A DNA stretch of 42,535 bases from JBBQAA01 sp038276395 (GTDB lineage Bacteria; Actinomycetota; Thermoleophilia; Solirubrobacterales; Solirubrobacteraceae), in contig JBBQAA010000076.1 of the NCBI GenBank assembly GCA_038276395.1, positions 1 through 42,535 on the forward strand, read 5' to 3'. A model generated the notes under the pieces. That model saw only the letters and a list, made by a program, of their open reading frames with translations, was not told the origin of the DNA and did no database searches. Position 1 is the first letter of the stretch. The number at the start of each line of letters is the position of its first letter. Made by a program: the position numbers and the translations under genes. This document shows, piece by piece, positions 35,374-42,535 of this stretch.

Positions 35374-36057
35374 TCAGGCGAAGAGGCGGGGCGGCGCGTC
35401 GGCGTCCGGCGCGGCGTCGTCCTCCGGCACGAGCAGCGTCCGGCCCTCGACCTCCGGCCCCGCCTTGTTGACGCGGCGGCTGGCGGCCGTCGCGCTCATG
35501 CGGGACGCGTCGAGCGGGAGGCAGGCGGCCACCGCCTCCGACGCGCTGACGTCGGGGCGGAGCCATGCCTCCTCCTCCTCGGGCCCGGCGAGGATGACCG
35601 GCATCCGGTCGTGGATCCGCGCCACGAGCGAGTTCGGCGCGCAGGTGAGGATCGCCGCCGTGTCGCGCGAGCAGAGCCCGGCGAAGGCGAACGGCTCCCC
35701 GCCCTCGACGGTGAAGCGGAAGGGCTGCTTGGGCTGCTTGCGGTCCTCCGCCGCGAACCACTCGTAGAACCCGTCGGCGAGGATCAGGCAGCGCGAACCG
35801 GGGAGGGCGGCCAGGCGGGTGAAGCCGGGCTTTTCGAGCACCGTCTCGGCGCGGACGTTGATGATTGGCTTGCCCCACAGCCCCCAGGTCATGACGCGGG
35901 CCTCGGCGGGGTGCTCGCGACGCGGGCTGCGCACGGCGAGGATGTCCTCGGTCGGGGCGATGTTGAAGCGCCCGCCCCGCGCCGCGTCGGGCATCGAGAC
36001 GCCGAAGCGCTGCTCGAGCTCCCACGGCTGCCGGGTCTGGGTGTAGCGCCCGCACAC
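35374..36057 (-). CDS. SOS response-associated peptidase family protein (YedK/HMCES, SRAP)
   Basis: A 227-residue SRAP-domain protein that covalently caps abasic sites in single-stranded DNA. After GTG comes Cys2 (VCGRYTQTRQ), which becomes N-terminal on Met removal and forms the thiazolidine crosslink. N32 (RFNIAPTED), E99 (DGFYEW) and H149 (ARIHDRMPVIL) complete the conserved set. The start is fixed by the need for Cys at position 2. It lies between mfd and pth with a 100-base upstream gap, a repair gene placed next to mfd. Confidence 0.95.
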   Translation of the reverse strand: MCGRYTQTRQPWELEQRFGVSMPDAARGGRFNIAPTEDILAVRSPRREHPAEARVMTWGLWGKPIINVRAETVLEKPGFTRLAALPGSRCLILADGFYEWFAAEDRKQPKQPFRFTVEGGEPFAFAGLCSRDTAAILTCAPNSLVARIHDRMPVILAGPEEEEAWLRPDVSASEAVAACLPLDASRMSATAASRRVNKAGPEVEGRTLLVPEDDAAPDADAPPRLFA

Positions 36058-36158
36058 GCGGGCAACGCTACCTCGGACCCCCTGCGCGCCGGCTTCCTCC
36101 CGGATGTACGCGGATTCCGCGGAGATCGGGGACCGGCGGCGCGGCGACGGGCTTGCGC

Positions 36159-36704
36159 CTACTCCGCGCCCGCGACGACGCGCGCGGCCTCGGCGGCGGC
36201 GCGGTCGACGAGCTCCTCCACCTCCGCGCGCGGCTCGCGGAAGCGCCCGAGGACGTAGCCGGCGACGATCTCGGGATCGGTCGTCTCCGGGCGCCCGACG
36301 CCAACCCGCACGCGGCGGAAGTCCGCGCTCCCCAGCCCCGCCTTCAGCGACTTCAGGCCGTTGTGGCCGGCCAGGCCGCCGCCGAGCCGCGCCTCGACGC
36401 GCCCGAAGGGCAGGTCGATCTCGTCGTGCAGGACGAGCACGCGGTCGAGCGGCAGGCGGTAGGCGCCCCGGGCCGGCCCCGCCGACTGCCCCGAGTCGTT
36501 CATGTAGGTCTGCGGAAGCAGGACCGCGGCCTGCGGCCCGCCAATCCCGGCGCGGCCCTCGCTCAGCAGGCCGCGGTACTTCACGCGGGGCCGCGGAAGC
36601 TCCCAGCGCTCGGCCAGGCGGCGCGCGACCTCGTAGCCCACGTTGTGGCGGGTGCGTTCGTACTCCCGGCCCGGGTTCCCGAGGCCGACGACGAGCCAGT
36701 CCAT
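36159..36704 (-). CDS. pth: peptidyl-tRNA hydrolase
   Basis: A 181-residue enzyme that frees tRNA from prematurely released peptidyl-tRNA. N10 (VVGLGNPGREYERTRHN), catalytic H20, N69 (PQTYMNDSG), D94 (VLHDEIDLPFG) and GHNGLKS complete the active site. Standard length. ATG at 36704, nine bases after the rplY stop; the rplY-pth pair is conserved in many bacteria and implies joint transcription. Confidence 0.97.
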   Translation of the reverse strand: MDWLVVGLGNPGREYERTRHNVGYEVARRLAERWELPRPRVKYRGLLSEGRAGIGGPQAAVLLPQTYMNDSGQSAGPARGAYRLPLDRVLVLHDEIDLPFGRVEARLGGGLAGHNGLKSLKAGLGSADFRRVRVGVGRPETTDPEIVAGYVLGRFREPRAEVEELVDRAAAEAARVVAGAE

Positions 36705-36713
36705 CCGGCTCGG

Positions 36714-37412
36714 CTAGCCGGGGACGGTGCCGGTCTCGGCGTCGGGCGAGTCGTCGCCGGTCGGCGCCGCGCCCTCTGAGACCTCGCCCCCCGCGGGCTC
36801 GCCGTCCTCGCCCACGAGCGCGGTCTCCGTCTCGATGTCCGTGTCCTCGACCACGAGCCGCGGCGGGGAGCAGGAGACGAGCACGTGCTCCGGGTCGTCG
36901 ATGAGCGTCACGCCCTGCGGCAGCACGAGCCGCTCGAGCGTCCGCGTCTCGTTCATCTCGAGGTCTGAGATGTCGTGCAGGATCGACTCGGGCAGGTCGC
37001 CCGGGAGCGCCTCGACGGTCACCTCGCGGATGACCTGCTCGATGACGCCGCCGTCCGTCGCCCCGGGCGAGTCGTCGTATCCCTCGAGCTCGACGACGAC
37101 GGTCGTCTGGATCGTCCGGTCCATCCGCACGCGTAGGAAGTCCACGTGGGTCGGCACGCCGGTCACCGGGTGACGCTGGACGTCCTTGAGCAGGACCGGG
37201 GTGCGCGAGCCGTTGAGGGCGATGTCGATGATGGCGCCCGCGTGCGCCAAGGTTCGGTTGAGCGTCAGCGCATCGATCTGGACGGTCTCGGGGTCGGCGC
37301 CGCCGCCGTACACGACGGCGGGAACCGCGCCGGTACGGCGCAGGCGGCGCGCCGAGCGCGAGCCCTCGGCGGTGCGGGCGGTGACATCGAGGGTCGGATT
37401 CGTGCTGCTCAT
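36714..37412 (-). CDS. rplY: 50S ribosomal protein L25 (long Ctc form)
   Basis: A 232-residue L25/TL5-type protein that binds 5S rRNA. The N-terminal domain (SSTNPTLDVTARTAEGSRSA, GAVPAVVYGGGADPETVQ, PVLLKDVQRHPVTGVPTHVD) is followed by the C-terminal beta domain (TTVVVELEGYDD, VTVEALPGDLPESILHDISD, VLPQGVTLIDDPEHVLV) and an acidic tail of about 35 residues. ATG at 37412 was chosen over one four codons upstream. First gene of the rplY-pth run. Confidence 0.94.
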   Translation of the reverse strand: MSSTNPTLDVTARTAEGSRSARRLRRTGAVPAVVYGGGADPETVQIDALTLNRTLAHAGAIIDIALNGSRTPVLLKDVQRHPVTGVPTHVDFLRVRMDRTIQTTVVVELEGYDDSPGATDGGVIEQVIREVTVEALPGDLPESILHDISDLEMNETRTLERLVLPQGVTLIDDPEHVLVSCSPPRLVVEDTDIETETALVGEDGEPAGGEVSEGAAPTGDDSPDAETGTVPG

Positions 37413-37474
37413 GCGGCGAGACACGGTAGCGAAGGGGTTGCGGGCCTGGCCTCGCCTGCCTAATCTCCGGAGGG

Positions 37475-37798
37475 ATGGATCCGGACATGGAGTTCGTGGC
37501 CCTGATCGGGGGCCTTCACATCATCGGGCTGATGTTCGCGATGGCCCTCGTCTGGCACTTCATGCGCACCGATCCGGCCGATTCCTGGCCTCCTCCGAGC
37601 GAGGACGGCGGTGGCGGAGGCGGCAACATGCGGCCCGAGCCGCCGGCGCCGGTGCGCCCGCGGGGCGGCGGCCTGCCGCTCCCGGACGCCGTTCCCGCCC
37701 GTGTGCGCCTGCGCGAGCCCGGCCGCCTGGCCGACCACCGCCCGCGCCGCGAGCGGAGACCGAGCCGCGAGCCCGTGCGCACGCCGGTGCGGCGCTAG
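37475..37798 (+). CDS. small membrane protein with Pro/Arg-rich tail
   Basis: A 107-residue product. One membrane helix (FVALIGGLHIIGLMFAMALVWHF, about 7-29) with the N-terminus outside is followed by a Gly/Pro-rich linker and a basic Pro/Arg-rich cytoplasmic tail. I do not recognise the family. ATG at 37475, divergent from rplY, with 62 bases between starts. Confidence 0.62.
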   Translation: MDPDMEFVALIGGLHIIGLMFAMALVWHFMRTDPADSWPPPSEDGGGGGGNMRPEPPAPVRPRGGGLPLPDAVPARVRLREPGRLADHRPRRERRPSREPVRTPVRR

Positions 37799-37831
37799 TA
37801 CGCGCAGCCGCAGATTCGGCCGCGAGCCGGG

Positions 37832-38302
37832 CTAGATCCCCTCCTTCATCCCCTTGCACAGGGCCGTGCCGGGGATCCGCCGGGACACGCCGGCGACCGC
37901 GACGCTCATCCCGGAGACGACGTTCCCGCCGCGGTGGATGGAGAAGCACTGCACGACCGGACGGCCGCGGCCGGGCACGGTCCACGCCACCCGGGTCGTG
38001 CCGCGAGCGTCGCCGAGGACGATGCGGGTCGTGGGGTCGAGGCGCAGGAGCTTCGGCGTGCCGGGCCGGCGCAGCGCGCTCGCGTTGGCCTCGGCGCGGG
38101 CGCGGCAGGCGGCGCTCCGCGCGCAGCCGGCCACAGCGCGAACGATTCCCGCCGCGTCGCCGCGGGCCTCGGCCTCGACGATCAGGTCGATCTGGCCGCG
38201 CTCGGCGTCGCTGGCGGAGAGCACGCGGGCGAGCCCGGCGCTGACGAGCAGGAAGAGGAGGACGGCGAGGGCGAGCAGGCCGAGCTTCAGCGGGCGGGAC
38301 AC
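37832..38302 (-). CDS. hypothetical membrane-anchored protein
   Basis: A 156-residue product with one N-terminal membrane anchor (LKLGLLALAVLLFLLVSAGLA) and an exported domain of about 130 residues containing two close cysteines (AGCARSAAC) and two more (VVQCFSI, TALCKG), possibly two disulfides. The domain has a strand pattern TTRIVLGDARGTTRVAWTVP and GRPVVQCFSIHRGG. No family recognised. GTG at 38302. Follows the next upstream gene by 38 bases. Confidence 0.72.
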   Translation of the reverse strand: MSRPLKLGLLALAVLLFLLVSAGLARVLSASDAERGQIDLIVEAEARGDAAGIVRAVAGCARSAACRARAEANASALRRPGTPKLLRLDPTTRIVLGDARGTTRVAWTVPGRGRPVVQCFSIHRGGNVVSGMSVAVAGVSRRIPGTALCKGMKEGI

Positions 38303-38340
38303 GCGGGGATTGTGCCCGCCGACCCGCACGGGGCCGCCGC

Positions 38341-39069
38341 TCAGCCCGGTGCCTCGTCCTCTCCGTTCAGCTCGAGGAAGCGCTCGATCGACGCCTCCTG
38401 GTGGGCGAGCTGCTCCTCGAGGCGGTGCGCGTGCACGGCGGCGGCGGCGAGGAAGTCCTCCAGGCAGCGCTCGGGGTCGTCGGGCAGGGGATAGATCCGA
38501 GCGACGTCGGGCTGGGCGCAGGCGATCCCGAGCGGCGGGCGGCCGTCGGCCAGCGTCCGCGCCCCGCACACGGGCGCGACGACGAGCCCGCGCTCGCGCG
38601 CCACGAGCGCGGTCGGGAGGAGCCGGGGCGCGGGCAGCGGGACGCCGAGCCCCACCGACCGGCGCACCTCGACCGGCCCCCCGGCCAGCTCTGAGAGCGG
38701 CTCGCGCCAGACCGCGAGGACCGTGTCGGCGGCGGCGAGCGCGTCGCGCATCGACCGTGCCTGCTCGCGGTAGAGCTCCTCGGCCTCCTCGCGGTCCCCC
38801 GCCTCGGCCAGGTCGAGATCGCACGGCACGCGCAGGAGGGCGTCGGCGGCCACTCGCTCCCCCTGCCCGAGCGCGCCGCCCGCGACGTAGGTCTGGATCG
38901 TGCCGAGATCGCGCCGGCCGTGGAAGATCACGGTGACAGAGTCGGAGACGGGCAGCGGCGCGACGCGGAGGGAGACGGAGACCGCGGCGCTCGCGTCGAG
39001 CAGCGCACGGCGGAGGAGAGCGTCGCCCTCCGGGTCCTCGCGCTGAGGTGACCTCCCGCTCGCGTCCAA
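38341..39069 (-). CDS. hypothetical cytoplasmic protein
   Basis: A 242-residue soluble protein with no recognised family. SVTVIFHGRRDLGTIQTYVAG, LLRVPCDLDLAEAGDREEA, TVLAVWREPLSEL and LVVAPVCGARTLADGRPPLG suggest an alpha/beta fold, and the C-terminus (DFLAAAAVHAHRLEEQLAHQ) is a coiled-coil-like helix. An in-frame stop at 39081-39079 limits the start to TTG 39069 or ATC 39075. AAGGTG (39087-39082) is spaced six bases from ATC and twelve from TTG, so the start is uncertain. Confidence 0.68.
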   Translation of the reverse strand: MDASGRSPQREDPEGDALLRRALLDASAAVSVSLRVAPLPVSDSVTVIFHGRRDLGTIQTYVAGGALGQGERVAADALLRVPCDLDLAEAGDREEAEELYREQARSMRDALAAADTVLAVWREPLSELAGGPVEVRRSVGLGVPLPAPRLLPTALVARERGLVVAPVCGARTLADGRPPLGIACAQPDVARIYPLPDDPERCLEDFLAAAAVHAHRLEEQLAHQEASIERFLELNGEDEAPG

Positions 39070-39129
39070 GGCGATGTTCTACACCTTCGGGCGGTCGCCG
39101 CGAGCCGGTCTCCGGGTAGGCTCGCGGGC

Positions 39130-39408
39130 GTGAAGCTCATCTACCAGCCGTTCGGGATCTTCTTCGGCCTCCTCGCCGGCCTGCTCTCCAAGCGCCTGTT
39201 CGACTTCGTCTGGTCGAAGATCGACGAGGAGGAGGCGCCGAAGGCCACGACGCGGGACGTCGACGCGAAGAAGATCCTCGCCGCCGCCGCCCTGCAGGGG
39301 GTGGTGTTCAAGGCCACCCGCGCCGCCGTCGACCGCGCCGGCGCCCGGGGCTTTGAGCACCTGACCGGGGTCTGGCCGGGGCCGCACAAGCAGGAGCCCG
39401 CGGAGTAG
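39130..39408 (+). CDS. DUF4235 family membrane protein
   Basis: A 92-residue DUF4235 protein: YQPFGIFFGLLAGLLSKRLF (4-23), FVWSKIDEEEAPKATTRDV and ILAAAALQGVVFKATRAAVDRAG are typical of the family, which is widespread in actinobacteria and of unknown function. Two membrane-associated helices. GTG at 39130 begins VKLIYQPFG. Divergent from the preceding hypothetical gene; the next gene downstream is the DEAD-box helicase. Confidence 0.88.
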   Translation: MKLIYQPFGIFFGLLAGLLSKRLFDFVWSKIDEEEAPKATTRDVDAKKILAAAALQGVVFKATRAAVDRAGARGFEHLTGVWPGPHKQEPAE

Positions 39409-39466
39409 CCGGGCGCCGGCGCGGGGCGCGGGGCGGGTCGCGGCGAAATCCCTGCTAGCGTCCTCT

Positions 39467-39489
39467 TCACGGGTGATCGTCACCCGTGA
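39467..39489 (+). promoter_or_regulatory. 23-base perfect palindrome upstream of the helicase
   Basis: TCACGGGTGA (39467-39476) and TCACCCGTGA (39480-39489) are perfect 10-base inverted arms around TCG. It sits about 80 bases before the helicase ATG. It could be a repressor operator or, if transcribed, a very stable 5' hairpin. No T-run follows, so a terminator for the DUF4235 gene is less likely. Confidence 0.6.
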
Positions 39490-39500
39490 GGTTCCCGCCG

Positions 39501-39560
39501 TCCTGTAGCGCTTCTGTAGCGATCCGGGTCAGTCGAATCTCCCGAGTCGTTCTACAGGAG
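39501..39560 (+). promoter_or_regulatory. leader structure covering the helicase ribosome-binding site
   Basis: TCCTGTAG (39501-39508) pairs perfectly with CTACAGGA (39552-39559), which overlaps the Shine-Dalgarno AGGAG (39556-39560) lying seven bases before the ATG at 39568. An inner CGGG/CCCG pairing can extend the structure. When folded, the ribosome-binding site is hidden. Temperature-dependent or autoregulated opening is inferred, not shown. Confidence 0.5.
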
Positions 39561-39567
39561 TTCTTCC

Positions 39568-40681
<1,114 letters not shown>

Positions 40682-40686
<5 letters not shown>

Positions 40687-40710
40687 AGAAGGGTCAGACC
40701 CCTCTTCAGG
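40682..40710. terminator. hairpin at the helicase stop codon
   Basis: Arms CCTGAAGAAGGGTC (40682-40695) and GACCCCTCTTCAGG (40697-40710) pair over 14 positions with one A-C mismatch and a one-base loop. The helicase TGA (40684-40686) is within the left arm. There is no T-run, so it may act as a 3'-end stabiliser or bidirectional barrier between the convergent genes. The GGGTCAGACCC centre resembles the repeat at 7-67. Confidence 0.6.
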
Positions 40711-40714
40711 AGAC

Positions 40715-41002
40715 TCAGCCCCCGCCCCGGAGGATCCAGCCGCGCTCGCCGAGCTCGGTGACCGCGTCCTCGAAGCCGCGGAAGTCGCGCGCCAGCAGCA
40801 GGTTCAGCGGGGCGCCCCGCCGGTCTCGCGTGCGCACCCAGCGCTTGAGCACGGCCTCCCCGGCCCGCTCGCGTGCGTCGGCCAGGATGGCGAGGAGGAT
40901 CGGCACCTCGGGCTGGGCATCGGCCTGGCCCGACAGGACCGTCAGCGGATCGGCGTCGAGCACCGTGCACAACTGCTCCTCGGTCAGCCCGAGGACGTCC
41001 AT
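40715..41002 (-). CDS. small protein resembling MbcA/ParS (DUF2384-type) antitoxins
   Basis: A 95-residue protein. MDVLGLTEEQLCTVLDADPL is a helix-turn-helix-like start, and VLKRWVRTRDRRGAPLNLLLARDFRGFEDAV resembles the W-x-n-G-x-P-L-x-L-L pattern of DUF2384 antitoxin domains. No RES-type toxin lies next to it, so the assignment is weak. ATG at 41002 is 26 bases after the prs stop. A CTG at 41032, overlapping that stop as CTGA, would add ten residues. Co-transcribed with glmU-prs. Confidence 0.6.
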   Translation of the reverse strand: MDVLGLTEEQLCTVLDADPLTVLSGQADAQPEVPILLAILADARERAGEAVLKRWVRTRDRRGAPLNLLLARDFRGFEDAVTELGERGWILRGGG

Positions 41003-41028
41003 GAGCTCGTGGGCGGGGCTCGCGTAGC

Positions 41029-42051
41029 TCAGAACAGCTGGTTCTCGCCGGCGAATACCGCGCTGACCGAGCCGTCGGTGAAGATCTGGCGGATCGAGTC
41101 GGTGAGCAGGTCGGCGCAGGAGAGCACGCGTACGTTGGCCGGGGCGCCCGGCCGGACGGGGATCGTGTCGGTGACCACTATCTCCTCGAAGGCCGAGGAG
41201 GCGAGGTTCTCGAACGCGTCGCCGGAGAACACGGCGTGGGTGGCGGCGGCGAGGACGCGCGTGGCCCCCTGCTCGAGCACCGTTTCGGCCGCCGCCCGCA
41301 ACGTGCCCGCGGTGTCGATGATGTCGTCGACGAGCAGCGCCGTCTTGCCCCGCACGTCGCCGATGACCATCCCGATCTCCGCGACCTGCTGGGCCGGGCG
41401 CTCCTTGGTCAGGATGGCCAGGTCGGCGCCGATCTTGTCGGCGAACTTCTTCGTCAGCTTCGCCCGCCCGACGTCCGGCGCCACGACGACGAGATCCTCG
41501 AGCCCCGCGTCCTCGAAGTACTGGGAGAGGATGAAGAGCGCGGTCATGTGGTCGCACGGCTTCTGGAAGAAGCCCTGGATCTGCCCGGAGTGGAGGTCCA
41601 TCGTGAGGATCCGGTCGACCCCCGCGACCTCGAGCATCCGCGCCACGAGGCGCGCGGTGATGGGCTCGCGCGGCGCCGACTTCTTGTCCTGCCGGGAGTA
41701 GCCGTACCAGGGGGTGACGGCGATCACGCGGTGCGCCGAGCCGCCGACGGCGGCGTCGACCATGGACAGGAGCTCCATCAGCGCGTCGTTGGCAGTGATG
41801 CCGGTCTCGGGATTGCCGCAGGTGGGCTGGACGATGAAGACGTCGGTGCCGCGGATCGACTCGTCGTAGCGGCAGTAGACCTCCCCGTTGGAGAACGTCC
41901 TGAGCGTCACCCCGCCGAGCTCGACGCCGAGGTTATGGGCGATCTTGGCCGCCAGCTCCGGGTTCGCCCGACCCGCGAAGAGCATCATCCGCTTCGGGTT
42001 GTTGGCGTCCAGATGGCTCTGGAGCCGCGCGTCGGGGAGCACCGCGCTCAT
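41029..42051 (-). CDS. prs: ribose-phosphate pyrophosphokinase (PRPP synthetase)
   Basis: A 340-residue enzyme making phosphoribosyl pyrophosphate from ribose 5-phosphate and ATP, feeding nucleotide, histidine and tryptophan synthesis. MMLFAGRANPELAAKIAHNL, TFSNGEVYCRYDESIRGTDV, PWYGYSRQDKKSAPREPITA, LTMDLHSGQIQGFF (metal site) and the PRPP loop VDDIIDTAGTL are complete. ATG at 42051 (MSAVLPDARLQ), ten bases past the glmU stop; glmU-prs is a widespread pair. Confidence 0.96.
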   Translation of the reverse strand: MSAVLPDARLQSHLDANNPKRMMLFAGRANPELAAKIAHNLGVELGGVTLRTFSNGEVYCRYDESIRGTDVFIVQPTCGNPETGITANDALMELLSMVDAAVGGSAHRVIAVTPWYGYSRQDKKSAPREPITARLVARMLEVAGVDRILTMDLHSGQIQGFFQKPCDHMTALFILSQYFEDAGLEDLVVVAPDVGRAKLTKKFADKIGADLAILTKERPAQQVAEIGMVIGDVRGKTALLVDDIIDTAGTLRAAAETVLEQGATRVLAAATHAVFSGDAFENLASSAFEEIVVTDTIPVRPGAPANVRVLSCADLLTDSIRQIFTDGSVSAVFAGENQLF

Positions 42052-42061
42052 GGCCCGGACT

Positions 42062-42535
42062 CTAGACGTCCTCGGCGACGGCGGCCGGCGCGCGGTCCGC
42101 GTAGTCCGGGATGTTCCGCTGGGGCTCGCGGGCGATTCCGAGCGCGCGCTCGGGCACGTCCTTGGTGATGACCGAGCCCGCGGCGGTGTAGGCCCCGCCG
42201 CCGACCTCGACGGGCGCGACGAGCGTCGTGTCGACGCCGGTGCGGACCTCCGGGCCGATCCGCGTGCGGTGCTTTCGCCGCCCGTCGTAGTTGGCGGTGA
42301 TCGTCGCCGCGCCGAGGTTGGCGCGCTCACCCACGTCCGCGTCCCCGATGTAGGAGAGGTGGGGGACCTTCGCCCCCGCCCCGATGTCCGAGTTCTTGAG
42401 CTCCACGAACGTGCCCGCCTTCGCCCCGGGACGGAGGACCGTGCCCGGGCGCAGATAGGCCATGGGCCCGACGGTGGCGCGCGCTTCGAGCGTGGCGTCG
42501 AGGAGGACCGAGCTGGCGGCCACCGTGCAGCCCTC
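42062..42535 (-). CDS. glmU: GlmU, C-terminal acetyltransferase domain (partial, cut by window edge)
   Basis: The visible 157 residues are the left-handed beta-helix of bifunctional GlmU, which acetylates glucosamine-1-phosphate and makes UDP-GlcNAc for peptidoglycan. GPMAYLRPGTVLRPGAKAGT, FVELKNSDIG, KVPHLSYIGDADVG (with the catalytic His), NLGAATITANYDGRRKHRT and AAGSVITKDVPERALGIARE are the conserved coils. The frame stays open to the window end (EGCTVAASSV), so the uridyltransferase half lies outside. A GTG at 42523 is internal, not the start. Confidence 0.95.
   Translation of the reverse strand, partial: EGCTVAASSVLLDATLEARATVGPMAYLRPGTVLRPGAKAGTFVELKNSDIGAGAKVPHLSYIGDADVGERANLGAATITANYDGRRKHRTRIGPEVRTGVDTTLVAPVEVGGGAYTAAGSVITKDVPERALGIAREPQRNIPDYADRAPAAVAEDV

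Noticed and set aside
36109..36121. Palindrome CGCGGATTCCGCG upstream of the SRAP gene
   Set aside because: Short and expected fairly often at this GC content; it does not match the actinobacterial LexA box (GAAC-N4-GTTC), and no such box was seen near mfd.

Overview
The window is about 42.5 kb of very GC-rich bacterial DNA with densely packed genes, many GTG starts and many start/stop overlaps between neighbours. The gene content suggests a deep-branching actinobacterium, most likely class Thermoleophilia (Solirubrobacterales-like). Pointers are stand-alone csrA and selD genes, a type 2 glutamate-cysteine ligase homologue, a DUF4235 protein, and the order glmU-prs-rplY-pth-mfd-PPIase-mazG-eno-ftsB. 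This placement is inferred from gene content and composition; no marker-gene comparison could be run.

Left end (1-7.3 kb): a type I restriction-modification operon (hsdM-hsdS-hsdR, then a small unknown gene) on the minus strand. It lies beside an initiator tRNA-fMet gene and a DUF3024 gene that is broken by a one-base frameshift. hsdS looks less GC-rich than its surroundings, so the block reads as an acquired defence island. A REP-like inverted repeat lies at the left edge. From 7.3 to 8.4 kb there is a small unknown gene and a vapBC toxin-antitoxin pair with a two-site operator.

Middle (8.4-28 kb): mixed metabolism, regulation and envelope genes. These are an alpha/beta hydrolase, a 2-hydroxyacid dehydrogenase with Ppx/GppA, a possible structured RNA, a thiamine-diphosphate enzyme coupled to a secreted phosphoesterase, a DsbA/HCCA-isomerase-like protein divergent from an HxlR regulator, tRNA-Leu(UAA), an FKBP lipoprotein with a class V aminotransferase, an ECF sigma factor fused to a zinc-binding anti-sigma-like domain and a membrane segment, csaA, a UPF0173 hydrolase with a stand-alone AsnC effector domain, selD, a zinc-ribbon rhomboid lacking its catalytic residues, a glutamate-cysteine ligase homologue, a DUF2090 aldolase, a nuclease and csrA.

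Right end (28-42.5 kb): housekeeping genes mostly on the minus strand: ftsB-like, eno, mazG, a parvulin lipoprotein, mfd, an SRAP protein (YedK/HMCES type), pth, rplY, prs and the C-terminal part of glmU (cut by the window edge). A DEAD-box helicase with a structured leader and several small membrane or unknown genes are inserted between rplY and prs.

The most interesting observations are: (1) the one-polypeptide sigma/anti-sigma-like/membrane protein; (2) three genes whose conserved N-termini appear to begin at non-canonical codons (CTG, ATC, ATA), two of them overlapping the previous stop codon in the same geometry as the GTGA and ATGA junctions elsewhere in the window; (3) the helicase leader, which can sequester its own ribosome-binding site; and (4) the catalytically dead rhomboid. 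No CRISPR array, rRNA, insertion sequence or complete mobile element was seen, and no gene-free stretch exceeds 300 bases.
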